A DNA stretch of 56,275 nucleotides from Thermodesulfovibrio sp. Lineage in GTDB: Bacteria; Nitrospirota; Thermodesulfovibrionia; Thermodesulfovibrionales; Thermodesulfovibrionaceae. A model generated the notes under the pieces. It had not been told where the DNA came from and searched no databases. It saw only the letters and a program-made list of their open reading frames with translations. Below are positions 24,368 to 34,830 of this stretch, piece by piece. The stretch covers positions 1-56,275 of the forward strand of contig JANXBK010000009.1 of the NCBI GenBank assembly GCA_025057595.1, read 5' to 3'. Both the position numbers and the translations under genes were made by a program. Every line of letters begins with the position of its first letter. Positions within the stretch are counted from its first letter, which is position 1.

Positions 24368-25806
24368 TCTTTAAAGATTTTTACAGGACAACGAGCAGTG
24401 GTTTTTAATCCTTCTTTAAAAACTTCTAAAAAGGATAAAACTGCTAATTCATTAGAATCATAAACTAATACAATAGCTTTAGCATTGCTAAAGTGTGCTA
24501 CAACATAGGGATTACCGAAGGAGACAACCACTGATTTTTCTATTGAAGTAATATCTTTAATCTTTCTGATTTCTTCATCAGTAATAAAGTATCTTTTACC
24601 AAATCCTATCTCAGTAAATATTGTCATAAGAGGAATCCCAAGTCCAGCTTTATATTCCTTTAAATCAAAAGCTAATCCAAAGTAATCTGAAAAAAGTTGC
24701 ATTATTTGTGATGTATACGCTCCTGTAAGATAAGGGACAAACTTTAAAGAAGTTAAATCTCCGATTTCATTTTTAAGAACTGTTACAGTCTTTTTGAAAA
24801 ACTCAAGATATGCTTTGAATGGGATTGGCTGTCTAATTACATTTTTATTTCCTTTTAATCTTTCTCTTAGTTTATCTACTCTTTCGTTTGCTTGTTTTAT
24901 TCTTTTGTCATTAATAATTCCATCACGATATGCTTTTTTTATCTCCTCTAAGGCAATATAGGGATCTTCTGGGTGTAAAATTAAATCTACTCCGGCTTTT
25001 AGAGCCATTACATAAGGATTGTTAAAATTAAAGACAGCCTTCATGCTCATAGCATCTGAAACTACTACCCCATTAAAACCTAATTTATTTTTCAACATAG
25101 TGGTTATAACCTTTTTTGAAAGTGTAGCAGGTTTTAAAATTGAAGAAAAGACAGACAGATGTCCAACCATTATAGATGAAATTCCTGCTACTGTGGCTTC
25201 TTGAAAAGGCTTTATATGTGGCTTTAGATCTCCACATACTCTTGGAAGCGTAAGATGTGAATCCTCACAGGTTGAGCCATGACCTGGAAAGTGTTTTCCA
25301 CATGTGGCTACTCCATTAGACTCAAAAAATTTAATTACAAATTTACCATAATCAGAGACTACTTCAGGATCATCTGAAAAAGCTCTTGTACATATAATTG
25401 GATTTCTTGGCTCTGTATTAACATCTAAAACTGGCATCAAAGCAAGATTAATCCCTATATCTTTTGCTTCATTGACTACAACTGAATATATCCTTTCAAG
25501 TTCTTGTTTATTGTGGATTAGGGAAAAACCAGCTGCAATTCCCATTTGGCAAGGAATAATTGTTGCTCCTCTTATTTGCTGTCCCACCCCCTTTTCAATA
25601 TCTGAAGCGATAATAAGAGGGTTTTTTGCTATACTTTGAAGATAAAAAATAAATTCTTTCACTGTTTCATAATCTCCACCAAAAACAATAAATCCCCCTA
25701 TACCTTCATAAGTAAGTTTTTCAATGTATTTTCGGTAATCAGAATAAATGAGTTTGTCTCCATCAAATCTTGCTATGATAAGACCTAAAAAAGATGAGTT
25801 TGACAT
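24364..25806 (-). CDS. nagZ: Glycoside hydrolase family 3 beta-N-acetylhexosaminidase (NagZ-like)
   Basis: 480 residues from the ATG at 25806. An open frame extends upstream to 26010, but that part lies inside nuoN and is not family-like. The GH3 TIM barrel carries the NagZ motifs KHFPGHGSTCEDSHL (acid/base His-Asp region) and VVSDAMSMKAV, with the nucleophile Asp. A C-terminal region of about 150 residues follows and is longer than in E. coli NagZ. It cleaves GlcNAc from anhydro-muropeptides in the cytoplasm. The gene starts 11 bases after nuoN and is coupled to the AmpG-like permease. Confidence 0.9.
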   Translation of the reverse strand: MSNSSFLGLIIARFDGDKLIYSDYRKYIEKLTYEGIGGFIVFGGDYETVKEFIFYLQSIAKNPLIIASDIEKGVGQQIRGATIIPCQMGIAAGFSLIHNKQELERIYSVVVNEAKDIGINLALMPVLDVNTEPRNPIICTRAFSDDPEVVSDYGKFVIKFFESNGVATCGKHFPGHGSTCEDSHLTLPRVCGDLKPHIKPFQEATVAGISSIMVGHLSVFSSILKPATLSKKVITTMLKNKLGFNGVVVSDAMSMKAVFNFNNPYVMALKAGVDLILHPEDPYIALEEIKKAYRDGIINDKRIKQANERVDKLRERLKGNKNVIRQPIPFKAYLEFFKKTVTVLKNEIGDLTSLKFVPYLTGAYTSQIMQLFSDYFGLAFDLKEYKAGLGIPLMTIFTEIGFGKRYFITDEEIRKIKDITSIEKSVVVSFGNPYVVAHFSNAKAIVLVYDSNELAVLSFLEVFKEGLKTTARCPVKIFKE

Positions 25807-25817
25807 AAAAAAGTTTT

Positions 25818-27194
25818 TTAAATCAAGAATACAGGAATTATACCTAAAACTGTTGAACCTAATACACAAACTAATATAGCTATCTCCAGATCCTTTGAAA
25901 CAATTACCAATGGTTTTTTTATTGGATCCTTCATATACATGTACATTACTACTCTTAGATAGTAGTATGCAGAAATTACAGTAAAAATAACTGCCACAAC
26001 TACAAGCCATGTAAATCCTGATTTTACTGCTTGAAGGAAGATATTAAATTTAACTATAAATCCTGCTGTTGGAGGAACTCCTGTAAGAGAAAACATAAAT
26101 ATGAGCATCGCCAGTGAAAAAGCAGGATGAAACTTATGAAGTCCTTTATAGTTTTCTATATCCTCCTCATTAAAGGCTATCACTATCGCAAAAGCGCCTA
26201 TATTCATAAAAGTATAAATAAGCATATATGCCACAACAGCATTATATCCTGCTTGAGTTCCAACAATTAATCCAACAGTAACATAGCCTGCATGAGCTAT
26301 GCTTGAGTAAGCAAGCATTCTCTTAATATTTCTTTGTGGTAATGCAAAAAGATTGCCTACTGCCATAGTAAGTACCGAAAGCACAATTAAAAAGCTACTC
26401 CAGTCAGCATAGTATTTATCAAAAATATCAATTAAAATCCTACCAAAGGCACCTAAAATAGCAATCTTTGGTACTGTTGAAATAAACGCAGTCACAGGAG
26501 TTGGAGCTCCTTCATAAACATCAGGTGCCCACATATGAAAAGGAACAAGAGCTATTTTAAAACAAAGACCAACTATAAATAATACTAATCCAGCTAAAGT
26601 GAGCATTGAATTGGTAGATAAAACCTTTACTAAGGCTGAAAACTCCGTTGTATTAGTTGCACCATATATTAGAGCAATACCAAAAAGCATTAATGCAGAA
26701 GAAAAACCACCAAGCATAAAATATTTAACTGCTGCCTCATTTGACCTTATATCATATCTTCTTATTCCTACTAATACATAAATACTAAGAGACATAAGCT
26801 CTAAAGAGACAAAAAAGCTTATAAACTCTCTTGCTGATACAAGAAGCATCATTCCTAAGGATGAGAAAAGAGCTACTGGTACAGCCTCATAAAGAGCTAT
26901 TAGTCTTTCCTTTAAATAGGAGGAAAGCAAAAGAAGAGAGAGGACTAATCCAACTAAAATAATTATTTTTAGATATATAGCTAAGAAATCATTTGAAAAC
27001 ATACCTCCAAAAGCATCGCCGGGGTATTGGATAACTATAAAAATCAAAGCTAAACTAAAAAGAATAGACAACCACAGAATAATCTCTCTTCTTAATTTGA
27101 GCAACCCCACTAAAAGAATAAAAGAAGCAAAGGCTGTAAAAAGAATCTCCGGCATTAATACTTTAAACTCCAATGGAACTGAAGGAATTCTCAT
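25818..27194 (-). CDS. nuoN: Complex I membrane subunit N
   Basis: 458 residues, about 14 spans, one of three antiporter-like proton-pumping subunits of NADH:quinone oxidoreductase-type complexes. The key lysine segment reads KIALVPFHMWAPDVYEGAPTP, and a membrane glutamate lies in the VSLELMSLSIYVL region. Length and motifs match NuoN rather than NuoM or NuoL. It is the last nuo gene, overlapping nuoM by four bases. The nagZ-like gene follows after only 11 bases. Confidence 0.95.
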   Translation of the reverse strand: MRIPSVPLEFKVLMPEILFTAFASFILLVGLLKLRREIILWLSILFSLALIFIVIQYPGDAFGGMFSNDFLAIYLKIIILVGLVLSLLLLSSYLKERLIALYEAVPVALFSSLGMMLLVSAREFISFFVSLELMSLSIYVLVGIRRYDIRSNEAAVKYFMLGGFSSALMLFGIALIYGATNTTEFSALVKVLSTNSMLTLAGLVLFIVGLCFKIALVPFHMWAPDVYEGAPTPVTAFISTVPKIAILGAFGRILIDIFDKYYADWSSFLIVLSVLTMAVGNLFALPQRNIKRMLAYSSIAHAGYVTVGLIVGTQAGYNAVVAYMLIYTFMNIGAFAIVIAFNEEDIENYKGLHKFHPAFSLAMLIFMFSLTGVPPTAGFIVKFNIFLQAVKSGFTWLVVVAVIFTVISAYYYLRVVMYMYMKDPIKKPLVIVSKDLEIAILVCVLGSTVLGIIPVFLI

Positions 27195-28807
27195 CTAATT
27201 GCTCCTATATGTACTATGTGATTAATTAGCTCCTTTACAGAGACATCCATAAAACCTAATAAAGCATTAGGATAAAATCCTATCCAAACTACAGCTAAAG
27301 CTAAAGGTAGAAGCGTCAAAATCTCACGAGAATTTAAGTCCCCATACCCATGTATATGACGTAAAAACTCAGGATTTGTTTTTTCAAAAAATACTCTCTG
27401 ATAAAGCCATAACATATAAGCTGCTCCAATAATTAAAGCGGTAGCAGCTAAAACAGACATAAGCTTCCAAGCTTTAAAGGCTCCAAGGAGTATTAAAAAC
27501 TCACCGATAAATCCATTCGTTCCTGGAAGCCCTAATGAGGCAAGAGTAAATGTCATAAAGAATGCTGAATATGCTGGCATAACTGTAGCAACTCCACCAT
27601 AGTGAGCAATAAGCCTTGTATGGGCTCTTTCATAAAGCATTCCTACACATAAAAATAGAGCTCCAGTTACTACTCCATGATTAAGCATTTGAAGAATTCC
27701 ACCTTGAATTCCCTGTTGATTAAGAGCAAAAATACCAAGAGTGACAAAGCCCATATGGCTAACAGAGCTGTAAGCAATCAGTCGCTTTAAATCCTTCTGA
27801 ATAAGACATATAAGAGCTCCGTATATAATTGCTATTACTGATAAAATCATCATGAAGGGTTTCATATTAACTGTTGCTTCAGGAAACATTGGCAGATTAA
27901 ATCTTAAAAATCCGTATGCCCCCATCTTAATAAGAATTCCTGCAAGAATAACACTTCCTGCTGTTGGAGCCTCTGTATGAGCATCTGGAAGCCATGTATG
28001 CAGAGGCCACATAGGAACCTTTACGGCAAAAGCAGCAAAAAAAGCCCAGAATAACCAAAGTTGCATTTTATAGGGATAATGAATCCTCATTAAATGAAGA
28101 ATATCTGAGCTGCCTGTATAAAAAAATAAAACCAAGATTCCAACAAGCATAAATAAGCTTCCCACAAATGTATAAATAAAAAACTTTATAGCTGAGTAAA
28201 TTCTTCTTGGTCCACCCCAAATTCCTACTATTAAATACATAGGAATAAGCATAGCTTCCCAAAAGATATAAAATAAAAAAATATCAAGACTCATAAAAAC
28301 TCCAATCATTGCAGTATGGGTAAGAAGAATAGATGCATAAAACTCTTTTATTTTTTTGTCTATCTCTCTCCACGAAACTGTTACACATAAAACAGTAAGC
28401 AAACTACTAAGTAAAACAAAAAGAACGCTTATTCCATCAACACCTAAGGAATACTTGATTCCCCACTGAGGTATCCACAGATACTCCTCCCTGAACTGCA
28501 TTTGAGATGTGGTTTTATCAAAAGAAAGATAAAGAGGTAAACTTAAAATAAGTTCAAAGATTGATATCACAAGTGCTGAAAACTTTATTAACTCCTCTTT
28601 TTCCTTTGGCAGTATTGCAATAAAGGCAGCACCAATAACTGGGAAAAATATTAACGTAGAAAGAATTGGAAACTTTAAACCATTTATCGCGTAACCAGAC
28701 AATACAATAGTCCCACCAATAAAAACTCCAACTAATAAAGAAATAATTAAATTCTTTTTAAGTTCTAACCTTATCTTTCCGTTATAAACTACTTCTTCAG
28801 AATGCAT
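27191..28807 (-). CDS. nuoM: Complex I membrane subunit M
   Basis: 538 residues, about 14 spans. The conserved glutamate is in FYIFWEAMLIPMYLIVG. The lysine/histidine pumping segment reads KVPMWPLHTWLPDAHTEAPT, and the broken-helix lysine region is LIKMGAYG. The N-terminal 30 residues (a polar stretch with KIRLELKKN) are longer than usual; a later start is possible but no better ribosome site was seen. It sits between nuoL (eight-base gap) and nuoN (four-base overlap). Confidence 0.95.
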   Translation of the reverse strand: MHSEEVVYNGKIRLELKKNLIISLLVGVFIGGTIVLSGYAINGLKFPILSTLIFFPVIGAAFIAILPKEKEELIKFSALVISIFELILSLPLYLSFDKTTSQMQFREEYLWIPQWGIKYSLGVDGISVLFVLLSSLLTVLCVTVSWREIDKKIKEFYASILLTHTAMIGVFMSLDIFLFYIFWEAMLIPMYLIVGIWGGPRRIYSAIKFFIYTFVGSLFMLVGILVLFFYTGSSDILHLMRIHYPYKMQLWLFWAFFAAFAVKVPMWPLHTWLPDAHTEAPTAGSVILAGILIKMGAYGFLRFNLPMFPEATVNMKPFMMILSVIAIIYGALICLIQKDLKRLIAYSSVSHMGFVTLGIFALNQQGIQGGILQMLNHGVVTGALFLCVGMLYERAHTRLIAHYGGVATVMPAYSAFFMTFTLASLGLPGTNGFIGEFLILLGAFKAWKLMSVLAATALIIGAAYMLWLYQRVFFEKTNPEFLRHIHGYGDLNSREILTLLPLALAVVWIGFYPNALLGFMDVSVKELINHIVHIGAIR

Positions 28808-28815
28808 CCTTCACC

Positions 28816-30708
28816 TCATAAGCTTACTATCAATAAAATAAATATGATTACCCCAACTATCATAAATATCGCATACTGTTGTAAAAAACCTGTTTGAAGA
28901 TTTCTTGCCCATGAGCCAACTCTGTAGATAAGGTTAGGCACACCATTTACTATACCTTCTATGATTTTTATGTCTGTAAATCTCTCAATAAATCTATCTG
29001 CAAGCCAAACAGTAGGTTTAACAAACAGCCAATAATACAATTCATCAACATAATACTTATTCCATAAAACTTTATAAACTCCTGAAAATTTACTTGCAAG
29101 AATTTCAGGCACTTTAGGTTTTAAAATATACATATACCAAGCAATAAATACTCCAGCAAAAGCTGCAATAGTTGAAACTAACATTACAAATCTTTCTTGC
29201 TCATGAGGAACTGAAACTACTGGCTCACCAACCACAGGCTCAAGAAAGTGAGGAACTGAAAAATATCCAACAACAACTGAGCCCAATGCAAGCACTACTA
29301 ATGGAATGGTCATTATTGGCGGAGACTCATGAATATGAGTATATATCTTTTCAGGCCCTCTAAATTTGCCATGAAAAGCTAAAAAGAGAACTCTAAAAGT
29401 ATAGAAAGCTGTAAGTGTAGCTGTCAATGTGCCAAGAAACCAAAGATACTTTCCATAGGGCTTTTCAGAAGCAAAGGCATACCAAAGAATTTCGTCTTTA
29501 CTGAAAAATCCTGAAAGTCCTGGTATTCCTGAAATTGTTAAAGCAGCTATAAAGAAAGTAATATATGTTATCGGCATTCTTTTTCTTAATCCACCCATTT
29601 TATAGATATCTAGCTCTCCTGCCATTGCATGCATAACAGAGCCTGCACAAAGAAAAAGAAGCGCTTTAAAAAATGCGTGTGTATAAAGATGGAAAACTCC
29701 AGCACCGTAGGCTGCAAAACCACATCCTAAAAACATGTATCCTATCTGGCTTATAGTTGAGTAAGCTATGATTCTTTTTATATCTCTCTGAACTGAACCG
29801 ATTGTGGCCGCATAAAAGCTTGTCAGAGCGCCTACAGTTGCCACAACTGCGAGGGCTGTTTCTGAGAGATTATAAAGAGGATTAAGTCTTGAGACCATAA
29901 AAACTCCTGCTGTAACCATTGTAGCAGCATGAATAAGAGCACTTACAGGCGTTGGACCTTCCATAGCATCAGGAAGCCATACATAAAGTGGAATTTGAGC
30001 TGATTTGCCCACTGCTCCACAGAAAAGAAGTAGTGCTAATGTTGTGATTAAATCTACATGTAAACCAAGTATACTTATAGTTTTTCCCTGAAGTTCCGGA
30101 ATCTTTTGAAATATTTCAGTATAGTTTAAGGCATAAACATTTACAAAAAGTAAAAATATTCCAAGAGCAAATCCAAAATCTCCGATCCTATTTACAATAA
30201 AAGCTTTTTTAGCAGCATCTGATGCAGATTTCTTTTGATACCAAAACCCAATAAGAAAATATGAACATAGTCCAACTGCTTCCCATCCAAAGTAAAGCAT
30301 TAGAAGATTATTACTCATGACAAGCATAAGCATTGAAAAGACAAAAAGATTAAGATATGCAAAATATCTTGCATAACCTGGGTCTGAATACATATATCCT
30401 ACTGAGTAAACATGAATGAGCCAGCCTACAAAACATACAACAAAAAGCATTACTGCTGTAAGATGATCTATAAGATAACCAAAGCTTACCTTTAGATCAT
30501 CTGAAACTATCCATATATAGATGTTGTATTCTATAGTTTTACCAGAAAAAACCTCTGCAATAGCAAATAAAGACAGAATTAGAGAGGCTAATATTGAAAA
30601 AGTTCCTACTAAGCTTACCCATCTATGTTTAATGAATCTACCCACCAAAATATTAAATAGAAAACCAAAAAGAGGAAAAACCAAAATTAATCCATAAAAC
30701 TTTTCCAT
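28816..30708 (-). CDS. nuoL: Complex I membrane subunit L
   Basis: 630 residues, about 16 spans, the most distal pumping subunit, with the lateral helix at its C-terminus. Family markers are LLMLYFGWEAVGLCSYFLIGFW (glutamate; seen as FGWEAVGLCSY), SAQIPLYVWLPDAMEGPTPVS, and HAFFKALLFLCAGSVMHA. The C-terminal extension ends in a final hydrophobic anchor. It begins one base after nuoK ends and is followed by nuoM. Confidence 0.95.
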   Translation of the reverse strand: MEKFYGLILVFPLFGFLFNILVGRFIKHRWVSLVGTFSILASLILSLFAIAEVFSGKTIEYNIYIWIVSDDLKVSFGYLIDHLTAVMLFVVCFVGWLIHVYSVGYMYSDPGYARYFAYLNLFVFSMLMLVMSNNLLMLYFGWEAVGLCSYFLIGFWYQKKSASDAAKKAFIVNRIGDFGFALGIFLLFVNVYALNYTEIFQKIPELQGKTISILGLHVDLITTLALLLFCGAVGKSAQIPLYVWLPDAMEGPTPVSALIHAATMVTAGVFMVSRLNPLYNLSETALAVVATVGALTSFYAATIGSVQRDIKRIIAYSTISQIGYMFLGCGFAAYGAGVFHLYTHAFFKALLFLCAGSVMHAMAGELDIYKMGGLRKRMPITYITFFIAALTISGIPGLSGFFSKDEILWYAFASEKPYGKYLWFLGTLTATLTAFYTFRVLFLAFHGKFRGPEKIYTHIHESPPIMTIPLVVLALGSVVVGYFSVPHFLEPVVGEPVVSVPHEQERFVMLVSTIAAFAGVFIAWYMYILKPKVPEILASKFSGVYKVLWNKYYVDELYYWLFVKPTVWLADRFIERFTDIKIIEGIVNGVPNLIYRVGSWARNLQTGFLQQYAIFMIVGVIIFILLIVSL

Positions 30709-30709
30709 A

Positions 30710-31012
30710 TCATCCTCTTAAAAAAGTTATCTCATCTGAATGATTTATTCCTGTGTTTCTAACTAAGGCTAAAACTATTGCAAGACCTACAGCTGCTTCG
30801 CATGCTGCAACTCCTATAGAAAATAGAATAAAAACCTGTCCTGCTAAATTTCCATTGTAGTAGCTGAAGGAAGCAAATGCTATGTTTACTGCATTAAACA
30901 TTATTTCAAGACACATAAGCATCACAATGAGGTCTCGTCTTATAATGAAACCTATAAGCCCGATTGTAAAAATTGTAGCACTTAAAACTAAATAAAACTC
31001 AAGAGAGTTCAT
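30710..31012 (-). CDS. nuoK: Complex I membrane subunit K
   Basis: 100 residues with three hydrophobic spans, the normal NuoK size. The two membrane glutamates essential for proton transfer are visible in CLEIMFNAVN (about E36) and CEAAVGLAI (about E72). The start overlaps the nuoJ stop by four bases. Confidence 0.96.
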   Translation of the reverse strand: MNSLEFYLVLSATIFTIGLIGFIIRRDLIVMLMCLEIMFNAVNIAFASFSYYNGNLAGQVFILFSIGVAACEAAVGLAIVLALVRNTGINHSDEITFLRG

Positions 31013-31518
31013 CTGTCCTCCTTCGGTAGTTTTTTCGCAATTGCCAAGCCTCCTACAAGAGCAATTAGTAGCACGACTGATAGTATTTCAAAAGGTAAAA
31101 GATAGTAGGAAAAAAGAAGTTTACCAAAATTCTCCACTGAGGCATTAGTTAAGAAATTTCCACTTTCTTTAGTTTCTTTCAGAAATATGTAGAGACCGAT
31201 AAAAAAAACAACACCTGTCAAGACTCCTACTAATCCAAACTTTATAAATCTTCTGTGTTTTAACTCCTCTTTTAAATTCATAACCATTATTGCAAAGATA
31301 AACAAAACTAAAACACCTCCAACATAAACAATAATCTGGATAACCATTAAAAACTCAGCATTTAAAAATAAAAATAAAGCTGCAACATGTAATAAAAATA
31401 TTAAAAGAAAAAAAGCACTACGAATTATATTTTTAGATGCAACCACTGCTAAACTTAGTAAAGAAAGAGAGACGAAAAAATATATTAAAAAGACATTCTC
31501 AATCAGTAGAGGAGACAC
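31009..31518 (-). CDS. nuoJ: Complex I membrane subunit J
   Basis: 169 residues with five hydrophobic spans. The conserved pi-bulge span of NuoJ is recognisable as IQIIVYVGGVLVLFIFAIMV, and the C-terminus carries the usual GGLAIAKKLP. It overlaps nuoI by 20 bases at its start and nuoK by four bases at its end. Confidence 0.95.
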   Translation of the reverse strand: MSPLLIENVFLIYFFVSLSLLSLAVVASKNIIRSAFFLLIFLLHVAALFLFLNAEFLMVIQIIVYVGGVLVLFIFAIMVMNLKEELKHRRFIKFGLVGVLTGVVFFIGLYIFLKETKESGNFLTNASVENFGKLLFSYYLLPFEILSVVLLIALVGGLAIAKKLPKEDR

Positions 31519-32101
31519 GTTTTTCCTCCTTTGTTATCTCAATTTTTCTAATTGGTATGGGCTTTTGCTCTCTTTTTGTCTTAGGCCATCTTGAAGGATC
31601 AATTCCTGATGGTTGCCAAAATTTATTAAAATAAAAATCCTCTGGCCATTTTTTTATAAACTCATCCCAATTTCTAAGTAGTTTTTCTTTATTAAAGACT
31701 AATTCTTCTTTATTATATGTAGAGTATTCAAAATCTTCAGATAAAATCAAAGCACATACAGGACAAGCTTCTACACAGTAAGCACAGAAAACACATCTAG
31801 AGGCATCAATAACATAATCTATTACTATCATTTTGTTTTCAATCTTTTCTCTTTTAATATAAATACATTTTGAAGGACACACTGTTGCACATCTCATACA
31901 GCCGATACATTTTTCATCTCCACTGAAGGGATCTCTTACTAATGCATGCTTTCCTCTAAATCCTGGATAAATCTCTCTTCTTTCATAAGGATACTGTACA
32001 GTTACAGGTTTACTGAAAAACATTCTTAGTGTTAGCAAAAGTCCTTTAAATATCTCAACTAAAAAAATCTTATTTAAAATCTCTTTAATCTTCTCTTTCA
32101 T
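31499..32101 (-). CDS. nuoI: Complex I iron-sulfur subunit I (two [4Fe-4S] clusters)
   Basis: 200 residues. The two ferredoxin motifs are CIGCMRCATVCP (about 66-77) and CVFCAYCVEACP (about 103-114), which hold clusters N6a and N6b between the input module and NuoB. The N-terminal amphipathic helix is present. The C-terminal extension of about 60 residues is rich in charged residues. It overlaps nuoH by four bases. Because NuoEFG are absent here, a ferredoxin or another donor may dock near this subunit; that is inference. Confidence 0.95.
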   Translation of the reverse strand: MKEKIKEILNKIFLVEIFKGLLLTLRMFFSKPVTVQYPYERREIYPGFRGKHALVRDPFSGDEKCIGCMRCATVCPSKCIYIKREKIENKMIVIDYVIDASRCVFCAYCVEACPVCALILSEDFEYSTYNKEELVFNKEKLLRNWDEFIKKWPEDFYFNKFWQPSGIDPSRWPKTKREQKPIPIRKIEITKEEKRVSSTD

Positions 32102-33096
32102 AAAATTTTTAATAATGACGTTATAACTATATTAATCAAAGCCAGCGGTATTAATATTTTCCAACCAATTGCCATAAGCTGGTCATATCTATATCTTGGT
32201 AAAGTACCCCTTAACCAGAAGAAAAGAAAAATATGGAAATAAACTTTAAGAAGAAACCATACGACACCTGGGATTATACTAAGAAAAGGAAAAGTTTTTA
32301 CTAAAATTGGAGGAATACTCCATCCACCCCAAAAACATATTGCAGCAAGAGAAGACATACAGAACATTGCTAAATACTCTGCAAGATAAAATAAAGAAAA
32401 TCTTATTCCAGAGTACTCTACAAAATATCCAGCAACAAGCTCTGTTTCCGCCTCTGGTAAATCAAATGGCAAACGGTTTGTTTCTGCCAGCATAGAAACA
32501 ACAAAAACAAAATATCCGATAATTTGAGGAAATAAAAACATACCGTACCAATACTCATTCTGTCTATTTACTATCTCTGATAGATTAAATGACTCTGCCA
32601 TCAAAACAACTCCCACAAGACTTAATCCAAGAGCAACCTCATAACTTATCATCTGGGCTGTAGACCTTAAACTTCCAAGAAAAGCATATTTTGAGTTAGA
32701 AGCCCATCCTGAAAAAATAACTCCATATGTGCCTAATCCTGCAATACCTAAGACATAGAGCAAACCAACATTTATATCGGATATTACCCAATTTTTATTC
32801 ACAGGAATTACAGCGAAGGTGCTTAATGCTGCTGATAGACTTACAAAAGGTGCCAGTTTAAATATAAATTTGTCAGCCTTCGCTGGAATTATATCCTCTT
32901 TAAACAATAGCTTTACTATATCAGCAATTGGCTGTAGTATACCATGAGGTCCCACTATCATTGGACCAAGTCTTAGTTGAATATGTCCTATTACTTTTCT
33001 TTCTGTATACGTTGCATAAGCCACATGTAGTAGAAGTATTCCAAAATATACTGCTGTTTTAACTGTCGTTATAAAAATCAAATACACTGTATCCAT
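32098..33096 (-). CDS. nuoH: Complex I membrane subunit H
   Basis: 332 residues with eight hydrophobic spans. NuoH forms much of the quinone chamber. Conserved loops are ERKVIGHIQLRLGP and PFDLPEAETELVAGY, the latter with the acidic residues that link the quinone site to proton channels. The start overlaps the end of nuoD by one base. Confidence 0.96.
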   Translation of the reverse strand: MDTVYLIFITTVKTAVYFGILLLHVAYATYTERKVIGHIQLRLGPMIVGPHGILQPIADIVKLLFKEDIIPAKADKFIFKLAPFVSLSAALSTFAVIPVNKNWVISDINVGLLYVLGIAGLGTYGVIFSGWASNSKYAFLGSLRSTAQMISYEVALGLSLVGVVLMAESFNLSEIVNRQNEYWYGMFLFPQIIGYFVFVVSMLAETNRLPFDLPEAETELVAGYFVEYSGIRFSLFYLAEYLAMFCMSSLAAICFWGGWSIPPILVKTFPFLSIIPGVVWFLLKVYFHIFLFFWLRGTLPRYRYDQLMAIGWKILIPLALINIVITSLLKIL

Positions 33097-34283
33097 TATC
33101 TATCGCATTCTCCTAAAACTATATCTATTGAGCCTATATTTGCTATTACATCTGCAACTAAGAAGCCTTCACAAAGTTTTGGTAAAACTGCAATATGAAC
33201 AAATGATGGAGCACGAACTCTCATTCTGTAAGGTTTTGCTGAGTGATCACAAACAATATAGAATCCGAGCTCTCCTTTGGGAGACTCTACAGAAGCATAA
33301 ACTTCAGGAAATTTTTGAATAAACTCTTCAATTTTTTTATCTTCTATATATACTTCAAACTGTATCTCTTTTTTATCAATTTTAAGAGGAGATGCTGGCA
33401 TCCTTATTCTTAAAGCATCTTCAGCAAGAACTAAACCAGTTGGCAATTTTTCAATGCACTGTTTAATAATTCTTGCTGACTGTCTCATCTCCTGCATTCT
33501 ACATTTATATCTATCATATATATCTCCGTTTTTCCCTAAGGGAACTTCAAACTCTACCTCATCGTAGGCATCATAAGGGAAAAACTTTCTTACATCATAA
33601 TAAACTCCTGTAGCTCTAAGAGGCGGACCTGTAAGTCCCCAATTAATTGCCTCCTCTGCAGTAATTACACCAACACCTTTTGTTCTTTTTAACCATACTC
33701 TATTTCGATCTATCAATGTTTCATACTGCTGTATTTTATTTGGAAAATCTTCAATAAACCTATAAAGTTTATCTAAAAACTCCTCATTTATATCACATCT
33801 AACTCCTCCTACTCTTGGATAACTTACAGTAAGTCTCGCACCAACAACCATCTCAAATAACTCAAGTAAATATTCTCTGTCACGCATTGTATAGAGAAAA
33901 ACAGTCATAGCACCTATGTCAAGAGCATGAGTAGCAAGCCACACAAGATGACTACATATTCTTGCCATTTCACCCATTAACGTTCTTATAAACTTAGCTC
34001 TCTTTGGAATATTTATCCCCATTAATTTTTCAACTGCTAAACAAAATCCGATATTATTTATCATGCTTGAAAGATAATCCAGTCTATCAGTCAACGGAAG
34101 GCATTGAACATAAGTAAGATCTTCAGAGAGTTTTTCAACTCCCCTATGAAGATAACCAATATAGGGAGTACATCTTTTCACTACCTCTCCTTCAAGCTCA
34201 AGTACAAGTCGAAGCACTCCATGTGTAGCAGGATGTTGAGGACCCATATTCACAATAAGCTCTTTTACATCACTCTGTCTCAT
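33096..34283 (-). CDS. nuoD: Complex I 49-kDa-type subunit D
   Basis: 395 residues. The N-terminal quinone-site hairpin [13 protein letters not shown] is intact, as is the C-terminal [12 protein letters not shown] where hydrogenases carry DPCxxC. The Ni-binding cysteines of the ancestral hydrogenase are lost, so this is a true complex I subunit and not a hydrogenase. NuoC and NuoD are separate genes here, overlapping by 14 bases. Confidence 0.96.
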   Translation of the reverse strand: MRQSDVKELIVNMGPQHPATHGVLRLVLELEGEVVKRCTPYIGYLHRGVEKLSEDLTYVQCLPLTDRLDYLSSMINNIGFCLAVEKLMGINIPKRAKFIRTLMGEMARICSHLVWLATHALDIGAMTVFLYTMRDREYLLELFEMVVGARLTVSYPRVGGVRCDINEEFLDKLYRFIEDFPNKIQQYETLIDRNRVWLKRTKGVGVITAEEAINWGLTGPPLRATGVYYDVRKFFPYDAYDEVEFEVPLGKNGDIYDRYKCRMQEMRQSARIIKQCIEKLPTGLVLAEDALRIRMPASPLKIDKKEIQFEVYIEDKKIEEFIQKFPEVYASVESPKGELGFYIVCDHSAKPYRMRVRAPSFVHIAVLPKLCEGFLVADVIANIGSIDIVLGECDR

Positions 34284-34830
34284 TTTCTTTCCATGCCTTT
34301 GCGCTTTCTTTCAACTCTTTGTATGTTTGCCACTCTTTCTCTCCGAGATTGCTATACACTGGATAATCTTTCCTTAAGGGATATCCTATCCAGTCTTCAG
34401 GCATAAGAATTCTTCTTAAATCAGGATGTCCTTTAAACTTTATTCCAAACATATCAAAACATTCTCTCTCAAACCAATTCGCAGTTGCCCAAATATCTGA
34501 GACTGTATCTATAAAACACTCTTGTTCTGAAACCTGAGCTTTAATTCTTATTCTATGTTTATGTTTAATTGACATTAAGTAATAGACCACGTCAAACCGA
34601 GGCTCTCGAAAACCAAGATAATCTACAGCAGTAAGATCAACGAGATAGTCAAACTCTAAGCTAGGAGTATCTTTTAAATATTTTAAAATATCTCTTATTT
34701 TCTCTTTTTTAACAGCTACTGTACATTCATCTCTGAAACACACAAACCATAATACTTCTTCTGAATACTTCTCTCTAATTTTCTTTAATATTTCCAGAAG
34801 GCTCTTATTTATTCCCTCTTCTATTTTCAA
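34270..34830 (-). CDS. nuoC: Complex I 30-kDa-type subunit C
   Basis: 186 residues. The diagnostic C-terminal signature is [22 protein letters not shown] followed by PLRKDYP; it appears here in full. NuoC binds NuoD and shapes the peripheral arm. The gene overlaps nuoB by 26 bases at its start and nuoD by 14 at its end. Confidence 0.95.
   Translation of the reverse strand: MKIEEGINKSLLEILKKIREKYSEEVLWFVCFRDECTVAVKKEKIRDILKYLKDTPSLEFDYLVDLTAVDYLGFREPRFDVVYYLMSIKHKHRIRIKAQVSEQECFIDTVSDIWATANWFERECFDMFGIKFKGHPDLRRILMPEDWIGYPLRKDYPVYSNLGEKEWQTYKELKESAKAWKENETE

Noticed and set aside
25807-26010. Upstream extension of the nagZ frame to an ATG at 26010
   Set aside because: The extra 68 residues lie within nuoN, are cysteine- and serine-rich in an atypical way and do not match GH3; the ATG at 25806 gives a normal N-terminus.
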